From NCBI GenBank assembly GCA_965223305.1, contig CBDCWT010000067.1:1-64000 (forward strand): a stretch of 64,000 bases of DNA, in the 5' to 3' direction. Under the pieces are notes generated by a model. It made no database searches, was not told the DNA's origin, and was given only the letters and a program-made list of their open reading frames with translations. A program made the translations under genes and the position numbers. The stretch's first letter is position 1; the number at the start of each line of letters is the position of its first letter. Origin of the DNA: CBDCWT01 sp965223305. GTDB taxonomy: Bacteria; Planctomycetota; Planctomycetia; Pirellulales; Pirellulaceae. Below are positions 53,672-63,351 of this stretch, in pieces.

Positions 53672-54867
53672 TGGAGCGAGCTTCTTCTCGCTGCACCAGT
53701 GGCGAGCGTGGTAAGCCGAAAGTGTTGTGGATCGCGCCACAGCTCAACCACTACAAGCGAAGGGCGCTGGCACACCTCAGCGGTTCAGCACAACTATCGT
53801 TGTACGTATTTGCCGGCACGAATGTTGAACTCGACGAGCAGAGGTCTGCTTCGGACGAGCAAGAGCTGCCGGTGCGGGTGTGCAACGTCAAAAGGAGGAG
53901 ATTTGGAACAAGTCCGCGCGTCCTTTTCGAACTAGCACGGTACGTCGCTGCGCTGCGCCCGGACGTGGTCTTGATGCCGATTGAAAAGAAGCTGCTGGGA
54001 CCGATCCTAGCTCTTCTCATACTTAGGTTTGCCTTCTGCTTCAAGCTTGCAAGCTACAATCACCCTTGCCTACGATCTACGAGCCACCGCACCGCCACAC
54101 GGTTCGATTTGGCGCTGACGCGATGGATTTTCGCGCTTTTTGATCGAGTCATTTTCTACTCCGAGAAAGGGCGCGACTTCGCGATCAGCCACCAACTGAT
54201 CAGGGCCTCAAACGCATACTATGCGAACAACACGCTCGACACGTCATTTATCAGTCGACTAACCGGGGCCGAACTTGACGTCGCCGGACCAAAGAGGCTC
54301 CTATTTATTGGACGGCTGGTTGGTAATAAAGAAATAGGCAGGCTTTTTGAGTACTTCGTCGTATTGGAGAAGATGCTACCTGGAATCGAGCTGCATGTGA
54401 TCGGTGACGGAGTTGATTCACATCTGGTGAGGTCACATGTCAAGCGGCACAGGAATATCCGTTGGCATGGTGCGCTGACGGACGAGCGAACCATCGCGCA
54501 ACAGATCAACGCGAGTCACGCGGTCTTCGTTCCGGGAAGTGCCGGTCTCGCAATCGTACACTCTTTCGCATATGGCAAGCCATTCATCACGATTCGCGGC
54601 GGGCGATTCAAGCACGGACCGGAATTCGATTTTCTTGAGGATGACATCAACGGCCTGATTCTGGGGGGTGACAACTTGGCGAACGACTGCCAACGGATCG
54701 CGACAATGCTGACAGATGAAAGTCGTTATCGGGCGGTGTGTGCTGCCGCAAGACAGTCTGCCCGACGGCTCTCAATGGAGAACTGGATGGCTCAGATGGA
54801 GGTTGCCTTGGCATTCGAGCAAGCCGCGCAGCCGACGTCTTCCGTGACCGCTGGTGAAGTATCTTGA
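53671..54867 (+). CDS. Glycosyltransferase, GT-B fold (GT4-like)
   Basis: About 398 residues from the GTG at 53671, which overlaps the preceding TAG stop by one base. The frame runs back to 53623, inside asnB, so the start is a choice. Recognisable parts are KPKVLWIAPQLNHYKRRALAHLS, VIFYSEKGRDFAISH, LFIGRLVGNKEIGRLFEYF, LHVIGDGVDSHLV, and the donor-site FVPGSAGLAIVHSFAYGKPFITI, which lacks the usual acidic residue of the E-x7-E motif. A cytosolic sugar transferase of the repeat unit. Confidence 0.87.
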   Translation: MERASSRCTSGERGKPKVLWIAPQLNHYKRRALAHLSGSAQLSLYVFAGTNVELDEQRSASDEQELPVRVCNVKRRRFGTSPRVLFELARYVAALRPDVVLMPIEKKLLGPILALLILRFAFCFKLASYNHPCLRSTSHRTATRFDLALTRWIFALFDRVIFYSEKGRDFAISHQLIRASNAYYANNTLDTSFISRLTGAELDVAGPKRLLFIGRLVGNKEIGRLFEYFVVLEKMLPGIELHVIGDGVDSHLVRSHVKRHRNIRWHGALTDERTIAQQINASHAVFVPGSAGLAIVHSFAYGKPFITIRGGRFKHGPEFDFLEDDINGLILGGDNLANDCQRIATMLTDESRYRAVCAAARQSARRLSMENWMAQMEVALAFEQAAQPTSSVTAGEVS

Positions 54868-54988
54868 CTACGGCTGTGTTCTCGACGGTTAGCAGGCTGT
54901 GCGGAAGAGGTAGAGTGCTGAATACTGTTTCATTTTACACGCCGCACGTCCAGCGTAGTTCTGACCATTCTACGTTGGCAAAGTCACA

Positions 54989-56170
54989 ATGCGACTGACC
55001 ACGATGCAGACAGGATCGCAGCGGAGCGTGCTCTTTGTAGGGCCTTATCCGCCGCCATATTCAGGTCCTGAAATGGGCATGAAGCTCTTTCTTGAATCTT
55101 CACTGCAAGACAAGTTCTCGATCAGTTATCTTTGCACCAACGTTCGAGCGTCCAACGACCGCAAAGGGAGATTCGACATTCAGATGGTGACCGCGTTTGT
55201 GCGGTTTTTCAGCGGACTCTTGAGTAAGCTGATTAGACGACAGCCTGTAGCGGTGTACTACCCTGTGACGGCGACTCAGCTCGGGTGGGTTGGGCGCGAC
55301 GCGCTCTGTATCCTGATTTGTCGTCTTTTTGGCGCTCGGATTGTGATCCACCTGCGGGCGAGTCACTTTCGGTCAGGCTTCGAGCGATTTTCGAAACTCG
55401 CTCGCTGGCTGACCCAAGCTGCGTGCCGTCGTGTTGATACGGCAATCGTCCAAGCAGACACCTTACATTCCCAGTTCGAAGGGTTGGTGGCGCCTCGGAG
55501 AATCAAAACGCTGTATCAAGCGATCGATACTCAGTTGTACGACACCGACGATCTAGATTCGTATGATGTCGGGAAGATCGTGTTTCTGGGTCATCTAACG
55601 CAGGCGAAAGGTTATTGCGATGTGGTCCGTGCGATTCAACCAGTTGTTGAGAAGTTCCCTTTTGCCGAGTTTTACTTTGCAGGTACGATGCGCCGCGGCG
55701 AGAGAAACGTGCTTTTCAATCAAATTACCGGAGAGAGGCTGCAGTACGAAGACCCGTATAGCGTTGAACGCCAGCTGAAGGAAAGCGAGGTTAGTTCGCA
55801 CTATCACAACCTAGGGATCGTCCAGGGTGAAGAAAAGAAAGCACTCCTCCGCAGTGCGGATTTCATGGTGCTCCCTTCTTACTCAGAGGGTTTTTCAAGA
55901 GCTCTGATTGAAGCGATGTCTCTTGGCAAACCAATTGTCTACACACCAGTCGGCGCACACAGCGAGGTTTTCGACGAGCGAATGGGGGTTTGTGTAACAC
56001 CCGGTGATCACAGCGAACTAGTGAACGCAATTAGTAAGTTATTGTCCGACCGGAGCCTTCGAAAACAGATGTCCCGACATAACTACCAGTACGTTCGAAG
56101 CCACTTCGACATCACCATCATTGCTGAACGGCTGTCGTGTTACCTCGATGAAGCAGCCAAAGACCGGTGA
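54989..56170 (+). CDS. Glycosyltransferase family 4
   Basis: 393 residues. An ATG start follows a 121-bp gap without features. VLFVGPYPPPYSGPEMGMKLF is a typical GT4 N-terminus. YQAIDTQLYD, IVFLGHLTQAKGYCDVVRAI and VLPSYSEGFSRALIEAMSLGKPIVYTPVG with E...E show the donor site. It belongs to the same polysaccharide locus and strand; it is probably a distinct transcription unit member because of the larger gap. Confidence 0.92.
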   Translation: MRLTTMQTGSQRSVLFVGPYPPPYSGPEMGMKLFLESSLQDKFSISYLCTNVRASNDRKGRFDIQMVTAFVRFFSGLLSKLIRRQPVAVYYPVTATQLGWVGRDALCILICRLFGARIVIHLRASHFRSGFERFSKLARWLTQAACRRVDTAIVQADTLHSQFEGLVAPRRIKTLYQAIDTQLYDTDDLDSYDVGKIVFLGHLTQAKGYCDVVRAIQPVVEKFPFAEFYFAGTMRRGERNVLFNQITGERLQYEDPYSVERQLKESEVSSHYHNLGIVQGEEKKALLRSADFMVLPSYSEGFSRALIEAMSLGKPIVYTPVGAHSEVFDERMGVCVTPGDHSELVNAISKLLSDRSLRKQMSRHNYQYVRSHFDITIIAERLSCYLDEAAKDR

Positions 56171-56195
56171 AGGTCGGTGTAAGTGATCGCGACAG

Positions 56196-58473
56196 ATGTC
56201 GCCGGAAGAAGGTTGCGAACTTGAGCCGTGGCAAGAAGATCCACAAGGAAAAGAGTGGCCCGATCGGGCGGTCGATGCACGCATCACAGCCCACGAGACT
56301 CGAGCCGCAACACCGCAGTCTGAATTGCATCAGCTAACGAACACAATCCGAAACGGTGAAGTGGTTGTGCGGGAAATACCGCCGCCTCGACTCGCGAGCG
56401 GGTGCGTCCTTGTGCGGACCCACTTCTCGCTGATCAGTGCCGGTACGGAAGGATCGACGGTCAAGGCCGCCAAAAAAAGCTTGGTTGGTAAAGCGAAAGA
56501 GCGGCCACAGCAGGTCAAGCAGACCATCGATGTTCTGCGAAGGTCAGGACCTGTTCAAACGTATCGCGCGGTGATGAAGAAGCTCGATGCGTACTCGCCG
56601 CTCGGCTATAGCTGCGCGGGAGAAGTTGTCGAGGTAGGGCAGCAGGGTAGTGGATTTCGCGTGGGAGATTTGGTGGCCTGCGCCGGCAACACGGCGAATC
56701 ATGCAGAGATTGTCCAAGTGCCGGTCAACCTGTGCGTGAAGTTGGCACCCCACGCTAACATGAAAGCCGCGGCGTACAACACGCTAGGCGCGATCGCGCT
56801 GCAAGGAATTCGCCAAGCGGATCTGCGGCTGGGCGAGTCGTGTGTTGTTATCGGCCTCGGCTTGCTCGGACAACTGACCTGTCAGCTGCTGCGAGCTAGT
56901 GGCGCGAAAGTGCTGGGAATTGATGTCAGTCATACCGCCGTGACCATCGCCCAGGAGCACTGCGCCGATGCAGCCTGGACTCGTGACTCCGCAGGCATCG
57001 AAGACCAAGTTCGACACCTCACGGCGGGGCTGGGGGCGGATTCCGTGATCATCACAGCTGCCTCCTCGAGCCTCGATCCGATCAACCTAGCGGGTGCCCT
57101 AGCTCGGAAGAAAGGACGCGTCGTCGTCGTTGGTTCGGTGCCCACAGGCTTTGACCGAGAACCGGACTACTACCGGAAGGAACTTGAACTGCGTATGTCG
57201 TGTTCGTACGGGCCGGGACGTTACGGACCCAGAGTACGAAGAAAAAGGACACGACTACCCCCACGCATATGTGCGCTGGACAGAAAAACGCAACATGGAG
57301 GCGTTCCAGGAGCTGCTGGCGTCCGGACGGATCAACCTCGACTATCTCACAACGCACGAGTTTCCGCTGGAGCGGGCACCGGAAGCCTACCAGATGATTC
57401 TGGATAGATCTGAACCGTTTCTCGGTATCCTCCTCAAGTACGATACGACGCGAGATCTCACCCATCGGCCAATACGTGTGCGGACCACAGCTCCGGTCAG
57501 GCAGGTGGGTATTGGGTTCATCGGTGCTGGCAGTTACGCCCAGGGTAATCTCTTGCCGTACCTCCCCAAGAGCGACTCGCACGTCGCGCTGCGTGGTGTG
57601 ATGACCACCTCCGGGACGACGTCAAAGCGGGTTGCCGAGAAGTTCGGCTTCGAATTCTGCACCTCACGTCTGGAGGACATACTCGATTCGGATTTGATTA
57701 ACACCGTCTTCATAGCGACCCGGCACGATTCCCATGCCGACTACGTGCAACAAGCTCTGGCCGCCGGAAAACACGTGTTTGTCGAGAAACCATTGGCGCT
57801 GAACGAAGATCAGCTGCTGTCAGTCGAGAAGGCAGTCGACTCGCAGCAGCCGGCCGACAGTCAATTGATCGTTGGGTTTAATCGCCGCTTTGCGCCGCTG
57901 GCTCGGCGGTTGAAGCGGCGGCTTAGCGATAGCCCGGTCGCCGTCACCTATCGCATTAACGCCGGCATGATTCCCGCCGACTCTTGGATTCAGGACTTAG
58001 CGTCTGGCGGTGGTAGGGTCGTCGGCGAGGCATGTCACTTCGTGGACTTCTTGACCTACCTCGCCGGATCGCCACCAGTGCGGGTCTATGCGTCGGCTTT
58101 ACCCGACCCTCATCACCACCACGACACGGCGGCGATCAACTTGGAGTTCGAAAACGGCTCGATCGGCTCGATCGCCTACTTCGCCAACGGCTCATCGAAG
58201 ATGCCAAAAGAATACGTCGAGGTGTTTCAAGACGGCGTGACGGCTGTCCTGAACGACTTTAAGAAGTTAGAGGTCTTTGGGGAACGCCGCAGTGAGCGAA
58301 AGAAGCTCTCCTTGCAAGACAAAGGGCAGGCGAACATGGTGCGAGAGTTCTTGGATTGCATACGCGAGGGTGGAGCGCCCCTGATCGAGATACGAGATCT
58401 GTTGGCAGTCACCCGGGCCACTTTCGCGGCTGTGGAATCGATTCAAACGCGGGAAGTGACGCCCGTTGCTTGA
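56196..58473 (+). pseudogene. Bi-domain oxidoreductase (Zn-alcohol-dehydrogenase-like plus Gfo/Idh/MocA), frameshifted
   Basis: The MDR-type half (GYSCAGEVVEVG, VVIGLGLLGQLTCQLLRASGAKVLGID) ends with the motif SCSYGPGRY and then leaves the frame. The expected continuation DPEYEEKGHDYP is present directly after in another frame. One surplus G at 57225-57226 explains it. The second half is an intact Gfo/Idh/MocA oxidoreductase (VGIGFIGAGSYAQGNLLPYL, EKPLALNEDQLL, GGGRVVGEACHFVDF). The full family is about 720 residues long and occurs in exopolysaccharide loci, probably making or modifying an amino or keto sugar precursor. The start is uncertain: 56196 (ATG) is the outermost, with TTG at 56325 as an alternative. 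Error or true mutation is not resolved. Confidence 0.82.
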
Positions 58474-58564
58474 GCGGCCAGGAGTCTCTGAAGGGGAAGG
58501 TGCGACTTTCGGGAACATGCGCCGAGAGTTGCCTACGAACGCACCAACTAGATCAGCCTGATTT

Positions 58565-58703
58565 GAAACCGTGGGCTAACGCCCAGCGGCTGATGTTGCG
58601 GGGATTCCGCTCGGTCACCGGGTCGCGACGATCAGCCGGAATGCGTTAGCATCCGGTTTGTTGAAACCGTGGGCTAACACCGGCTAACGCCCGCCGGCTG
58701 ATG
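58565..58703. repeat. Cluster of 'GCTAACGCC' palindromic repeats
   Basis: Copies lie at 58565-58595 (GAAACCGTGGGCTAACGCC) and 58631-58703, the latter an inverted pair (ATCAGCCGGAATGCGTTAGC versus GGGCTAAC...CGGCTGATG) with a short internal duplication. They fill the gap between the oxidoreductase and WecG-like genes. Confidence 0.85.
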
Positions 58704-58771
58704 ACGCGCTGCAAGCGGCAACATTAGCCGTGCCGCGCAGCCTAAAGGTATAGATGAATGCTTGAATCGAG

Positions 58772-59506
58772 ATGAATAGCTACGAACTTGGACATGTGAG
58801 AATTACCGGTGGCCGCGAGCAAGACATCTTGCGCGACATCGCGGAAGGTATCCGTAGTGGCAAGAAGCGGTATTGCATGCCGATGAATCTCACCAAGTAT
58901 GTGATGTCTAAGCAAGATGCCAAACTGCGCGAGGTAGTGACTGCGGCGGATTACGTGATTGCCGACGGCGTGCCGATCGTGTGGCTGAGCCGCCGCGCGA
59001 GAATCAAAGATGTACATCGGATCACCGGCGTCGATCTCGCCGAATCGATCCTCAGTGTGGCTGCCAGGAAACAATGGGGGCTGTTTCTGTTGGGGGCGTC
59101 GCCCGGCAACCTGCTCGAGGCGACGAATCGGCTGGTCGAGGGCTTTCCCGGGCTCAATATTCTTGGCACGCAGGACGGCTACTTTGAGCCGAGTGACGTG
59201 CCGAAGATCTTGGAGCGCATTAACAACTGTCGCCCTGACGTGTTGTTGTTAGGCCTTGGCCTGCCGCAGAAAGAGTACTTTGTGCACGATCATCTCGCGA
59301 AACTGGACGTGGGTCTCTGCTTGCCGGTGGGCGGGGCGTTCGACATCTGGGCGGGTGCCAAGCAGCGGACGCCACCAGTTCTGCAAAAATTGGGGTTCGA
59401 GTGGCTTTATCGGAGCCTTTTCGATCTCAGCCGGGCAAAGCTAGTCCTGACGTACGGTGCCAGGTTTGCGAAAGACTTGGTATTGTACCCGCTGCGCGGG
59501 AGTTGA
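58772..59506 (+). CDS. WecG/TagA/CpsF family glycosyltransferase
   Basis: 244 residues. MNLTKYVMSKQDAKLREVVTAADYVIADGVPIVW is interrupted here for length: the key parts are the Asp in ADGVPIVW, RITGVDLAESIL, LFLLGASPGNLLEA, GYFEP, VLLLGLGLPQKEYFV and PVGGAFDIWAGAKQRTP. These are the signatures of the family, which adds the second sugar (for example ManNAcA or ManNAc) to lipid-linked GlcNAc. That fits with the WecB epimerase nearby. The last codons overlap a small repeat (CCCGCTGCGCGGGAGTTG, 59488-59505) also found at 60426-60443. Confidence 0.93.
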   Translation: MNSYELGHVRITGGREQDILRDIAEGIRSGKKRYCMPMNLTKYVMSKQDAKLREVVTAADYVIADGVPIVWLSRRARIKDVHRITGVDLAESILSVAARKQWGLFLLGASPGNLLEATNRLVEGFPGLNILGTQDGYFEPSDVPKILERINNCRPDVLLLGLGLPQKEYFVHDHLAKLDVGLCLPVGGAFDIWAGAKQRTPPVLQKLGFEWLYRSLFDLSRAKLVLTYGARFAKDLVLYPLRGS

Positions 59507-59580
59507 CGGTCTGCTGGGCCGCTCCCGCAGTGCGGTAGTTGGCAGTGGGAGGCGTCCCGCGGGTGGGGCGTAGGGTCTTG

Positions 59581-60424
59581 GTGGCACGCCGGGTATTTTT
59601 GCTTCTGGTCGGCGCTTTCGGGCTTGCACTCATCGTCTGGCTCATAGGCGGCCGCTACACCCTGGAAAAGACTCTCACGGCGCTGGCGATACCGTGTGGC
59701 CTGATCTGGTTGGGATTGGGCGTGGCCCTCTGCACCTCTTGGCAGGCAAAGAAGCCGGCGCTTGTCGTTGCTGCTTGGTGCGATCTTCGCGGGGTTCACT
59801 TTCGCCGCTAACAGCGCTGCGAGTGACTGGCTCTGCTCGACTGTCGAATCAGAATTCTACGGACGGGATCCTTTCGAAGAGGAATCGTTCGATCTGTTGA
59901 TTGCACTGGGTGGGAGTGTCAACTTCCTCGGCAACGGAGAAGCGCAAACTGGTACAGCAGGTGACCGAGCCGTGCTCGCCGCTAGGCTTTACCTGCGCGG
60001 AAAAGCGAAACATCTGGTTGCCACCGGCTTCGGGTTGATGCCCGACGGACAGCTCGACCCGATGGGAGGGGCCCGCGCTGCCGCCCGGATTTGGCAAGAT
60101 CTGGGTGTGCCGGAGGATGCAATCTCCCTGGTACCGGGTGCCAATACCTCCGAGGAGACGCACGCCATCAAGCAGATCATCGAAGAGCGCGGAGCGCGGC
60201 GGGTCGGGCTGCTGACTTCCGCATGGCACCTGAAACGCGCAGTGCGGCTGGCCAGAAAACAAGGGCTGGACGTGGTGCCGATCCCGTCGGATTTTCGAAG
60301 CTACGCGCCTCAGCCCGAGAGCACCCTGCAGACCCTGCCGATCAGGCTCGTGCCGAATGCAAACAGCTTGTGGACCACGAGCCTCGTGCTCAAGGAGTAC
60401 TTGGCGGCTATCGTGGGGAGGTGA
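59581..60424 (+). pseudogene. DUF218 (YdcF/SanA-like) membrane protein, frameshifted
   Basis: The two N-terminal helices (VARRVFLLLVGAFGLALIVW, ALAIPCGLIWLGLGVAL) are in one frame from a GTG at 59581, and the third helix and DUF218 domain (LSLLLGAIFAGFTFAANSAA, FDLLIALGGSVNF, GFGLMPDG, LVPGANTSEET, LTSAWHLKRAVRLA) in another. Dropping one C at 59761 joins KKPA to LSLLLGAI. DUF218 proteins sit in the envelope and are linked to glycan or cell-wall processes. Alternatively, translation could restart at 59762, giving a shorter protein with one helix. Confidence 0.75.
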
Positions 60425-60440
60425 ACCCGCTGCGCGGGAG

Positions 60441-60489
60441 TTGGCAGTTGGCAGTTGGCAGTAGGGCCAGTTGGCAGTTGGCAGTTGGC
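60441..60489. repeat. TTGGCAG heptanucleotide repeat
   Basis: Three TTGGCAG units (60441-60461), a short spacer, then two and a half more (60471-60489). It lies between the DUF218 gene and a truncated gene. Variable copy number is likely. Confidence 0.85.
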
Positions 60490-60509
60490 GCAGGAATGGG
60501 GGAGTTGCG

Positions 60510-60725
60510 TTGGGCGGGTTTGAAGAGTTGGAGGTTTGGAGACGAGCCGTCGATTTGAGTGTCGCCATCTATCGCGAGACCAAAGAGCTTAAGGATTTTG
60601 GCTTTCGCGATCAAATCACGCGAGCTGGCCTGTCTATCGCGTCCAATATTGCCGAAGGCATGGAGCGATCGACCGCTGCTGATCGGTGCAAGTTTCTTGA
60701 CTATGCTAAGAGGCCGGACCTTTGA
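60510..60725 (+). pseudogene. Four-helix-bundle (23S rRNA IVP-type) protein, 3' truncated
   Basis: About 71 residues from a TTG at 60510: FEELEVWRRAVDLSVAIYRETKEL, FRDQITRAGLSIASNIAEGMER and DRCKFLDYAK are the first two or three helices of the family (usually about 120 residues). After FLDYAK the sequence ends in RPDL and a stop, without the usual GSAGEL-type continuation in any frame. The upstream frame is the TTGGCAG repeat. The function of the family is unknown. Confidence 0.75.
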
Positions 60726-61084
60726 GTAGGGTGCGGTTTCTTGAGGTATGACCGGCCGACGGCTCGGCAGAGCCGCGTCTCTTGACTCCCGCGGCGAGCT
60801 TAACCTTTAAGGTTGGGCGTGCCGAAGATCGGTTTCTGTGAGTATAATCAAGTCTTGCGATTTGTCTGAAACGGGACTGAGCGGTTCCAACTAGCGGCAC
60901 TCTCCGTGGTGCCGTCTGCAAAGCAGGAGCCTCACTCGGTGAGCCGTCAGCAAAGTAGCGCTGTTACGGCACACGGAGTGTGCCTACTACCTTGTTTTGA
61001 GACAAAGCCAGTGTTCTCCCGATCCAAACCACTCTTGGCGGTTATGAGGCTGGCCAACTGCAAATTCCCGTGCAGCGGGTCTGT
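60726..61084. other. Intergenic region with one dispersed repeat
   Basis: A 'CGGAGTGTGCC' repeat arm is at 60963-60990. Nothing else is recognised except a weak dyad CCCGTGCAGCGGG near 61066-61080, just before the Uma2-like gene. Confidence 0.55.
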
Positions 61085-61786
61085 ATGATGAGTCTGGAAC
61101 ACTCTGCCCCGGTAATTGAGTACCCGGAGTCGGATGGCAAACCGATGGGCGAGACGGATCTGCATATCCAGTGGATGTTTTGGCTTCGGGAGATGTTGAA
61201 GTGGCGATATCGTGGACAGCAGGTTTACGTAGCGAACAATCTATTGCTGTACTATCAGGAGGGTGACCCTACGAAGTTTGTCGTTCCCGACTGCTTTGTT
61301 GTCAAAGAGTGTGATCCGAAGCTCCGTCGTACCTTCAAAGTTTGGGAGGAGGGCAAGATCCCAAGTGTGGTTGTAGAGGTGACCTCGGCCAGCTCGCAGC
61401 GAGAGGACTCGGAATTCAAAGCGAAGTTGTACGCGCGGTTGGGAGTCAGCGAGTACTTCCTCTACGATCCGACGAAAGACTACCTTGACCCGGCTTTGCG
61501 TGGCTATCGGCTAGGCAAGGAACCAGGCTATGCGCCAATTGAACCGGATGCACAAGGGCGGCTGCGTTGCGAACAGCTTGGCATTCTGTTTTGTTTAGCG
61601 GAAGCTGACTTGGTGCTGACCGATCCGCAGACGGGTGAACGATTGTTGACGGAGGGCGAGTCGGAGCGGGCAGCGAGAACGCAAGGCCAGAAGATACTGG
61701 AGCAAGAGCGGGCAGCGCGACGGGCTGCAGAAGCCGAGCTGGACCGGTTGCGCGAACAGGTGAGAAGGCTGGGTGGCGACGCGTAG
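61085..61786 (+). CDS. Uma2-family (DUF820) putative PD-(D/E)xK nuclease
   Basis: 233 residues from the ATG at 61085 (a second ATG follows directly). VVPDCFVV (Asp), SVVVEVTSASSQREDSEFKAKLYARLGVSEYFLYDP (Glu and Lys; quoted in part) match the Uma2 core, though the usual EVLSPS is EVTSAS. A Glu/Arg-rich coiled tail (EQERAARRAAEAELDRLREQ) ends the protein. Uma2 proteins are numerous in cyanobacteria and planctomycetes; their biological role is not established. It sits between the truncated gene and WecB and is probably unrelated to the polysaccharide pathway. Confidence 0.82.
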   Translation: MMSLEHSAPVIEYPESDGKPMGETDLHIQWMFWLREMLKWRYRGQQVYVANNLLLYYQEGDPTKFVVPDCFVVKECDPKLRRTFKVWEEGKIPSVVVEVTSASSQREDSEFKAKLYARLGVSEYFLYDPTKDYLDPALRGYRLGKEPGYAPIEPDAQGRLRCEQLGILFCLAEADLVLTDPQTGERLLTEGESERAARTQGQKILEQERAARRAAEAELDRLREQVRRLGGDA

Positions 61787-61813
61787 TCGCCAAGCGGACA
61801 CAAAGGGACTTTG

Positions 61814-62929
61814 ATGACGTACAACCTTGCGTGTGTCGTTGGTGCCAGACCCAACTTCATGAAGATGGCCCCCATCTTGAGAGCGCTCAACGCGCACCCG
61901 CAGATTCAACCCACACTCATCCATACTGGGCAGCACTACGATCGGAATCTCTCCGACGTCTTCTTCGAAGAGCTCCAGATGCCCAAACCGGACGTTCATC
62001 TGGATGTCCAAGCTGACAGCCAGCTCGCTCAGACAGGACGGATGCTCGAAGCATTGGAGTCTGTTTTTCAGGCAGCGACGTTTCATCGCTGCGTTGTGGT
62101 CGGCGATGTCAATTCGACGTTTGCCGCGGCTTTTGCCGCCAACAAGCGCGGTGTCCCAGTCGCGCACGTCGAGGCCGGGCTCCGCAGCTTCGATCGCAGC
62201 ATGCCGGAAGAAATCAACCGACTGCTCGTCGACGAGCTGACCGACATGTATTTCGCCTCCGAGCAATCAGGTCTCGACAATCTGCTCAACGAAGGACGCG
62301 GCGACCGAAAGCTACATCTGGTCGGTAACGTCATGATCGATACGGTAATCCACAAGCTGCCCGAAGCGACGAGCAACGGAACATTAGAAAAGCTCGGTGT
62401 CGAGAAAGGAAAGTACGGCCTAGTCACTTTTCATCGGCCCTCGAATGTCGACCACAGGGATTGCCTAGCTGACGTCGTTGAGGTGCTTTGTTGGGCGGCC
62501 CGACAATTACCTCTCATCTTTCCTCTGCACCCGCGGACACGAAAACGTCTGGAGGAGTTCAACCTAGTCGATCAGCTCCGAGCGGCTCCGTCGGTCACAC
62601 TGATCGAACCATTGGGGTACCTCGACTGCTTGGCACTTTCCTCGCAGGCTCGCATCGTCGTTACCGACTCTGGCGGACTGCAGGAAGAAACTACCGCTCT
62701 GGGAGTACCCTGCCTGACCATGCGGCAGAACACCGAACGGCCGGCGACGGTCGACGTGGGCAGCAATACACTCGTGGGAAACGATCGTGAACAGCTGAAG
62801 CGAGGCTTCACCGCTGTGCTTGATGGGACCTACAAACAGAGTGAAGTGCCCAAGTTCTGGGACGGTAGAGCGGCGGAGAGAATCGCAGAGATTCTGGCAG
62901 CGGAAGCCGCTGCCTTGCCGGCTGCCTGA
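61814..62929 (+). CDS. wecB: UDP-N-acetylglucosamine 2-epimerase (non-hydrolysing)
   Basis: 371 residues. The start at 61814 is the first ATG after a TTG at 61811. VVGARPNFMKMAPILRAL, HTGQHYDRNLSDVFF, VVGDVNSTFAAA, HVEAGLRSFDRSMPEEINR, LVTFHRPSNVD, PLHPRTRK, VVTDSGGLQEET and MRQNTERP form the complete set of family motifs. It converts UDP-GlcNAc to UDP-ManNAc in the cytosol, the donor for the WecG-like transferase encoded 2.3 kb upstream. Length is normal. It ends the polysaccharide locus. Confidence 0.96.
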   Translation: MTYNLACVVGARPNFMKMAPILRALNAHPQIQPTLIHTGQHYDRNLSDVFFEELQMPKPDVHLDVQADSQLAQTGRMLEALESVFQAATFHRCVVVGDVNSTFAAAFAANKRGVPVAHVEAGLRSFDRSMPEEINRLLVDELTDMYFASEQSGLDNLLNEGRGDRKLHLVGNVMIDTVIHKLPEATSNGTLEKLGVEKGKYGLVTFHRPSNVDHRDCLADVVEVLCWAARQLPLIFPLHPRTRKRLEEFNLVDQLRAAPSVTLIEPLGYLDCLALSSQARIVVTDSGGLQEETTALGVPCLTMRQNTERPATVDVGSNTLVGNDREQLKRGFTAVLDGTYKQSEVPKFWDGRAAERIAEILAAEAAALPAA

Positions 62930-63077
62930 TCCGGCATTGCAGTGATCGGCTTTTCATTGCAAACGTGCGGCCAGCGAACCCACGTCGGACTCTTTTGAGT
63001 TGACTTTGTTTCCTGCTGTTCAACACCGTGCTGCGCCTGTTACTTGCATGGTCTGTCAGAACCAGCGAGGACTCTGA

Positions 63078-63319
63078 TCTTTCTGTCCCAATTTTTCTGT
63101 CGTCAAGCAGATTAGCGAGCAGGTCTTGGATGACAGAAAGATTGGGACAGAAAGACGGCATGGCTTCAGAGCTTTCTCGAGTGAGTTGAACGTAGCTGCC
63201 AGCCGCGTGATGTTGATCCAGTGTATGCCATCCAACGCGGCGTACTGTCTGTAGCAGAACTTCAATCGCGCAGCCGCAACGCATAGCTGTAGTCGATTTT
63301 CTGTCCCAATCTTTCTGTC
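63078..63319. repeat. Three copies of a 24-bp 'CTTTCTGTCCCAAT' element
   Basis: Copy one at 63078-63101 and copy two at 63132-63155 are inverted (one mismatch, 30-bp spacer). Copy three at 63297-63319 is in the orientation of copy one and ends 32 bp before the start of the giant surface-protein gene. Apart from these, the 420-bp region between WecB and that gene shows no gene. A terminator for wecB and a regulatory role upstream of the next gene are both possible. Confidence 0.8.
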
Positions 63320-63338
63320 GAGACAGAGAATTGAGAAC

Positions 63339-63343
63339 AGGAG
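63339..63343 (+). promoter_or_regulatory. Shine-Dalgarno AGGAG for the giant surface protein
   Basis: AGGAG ends 8 bp before the ATG at 63352, a strong match and good spacing, which supports that start. Confidence 0.6.
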
Positions 63344-63351
63344 CTGATCCT

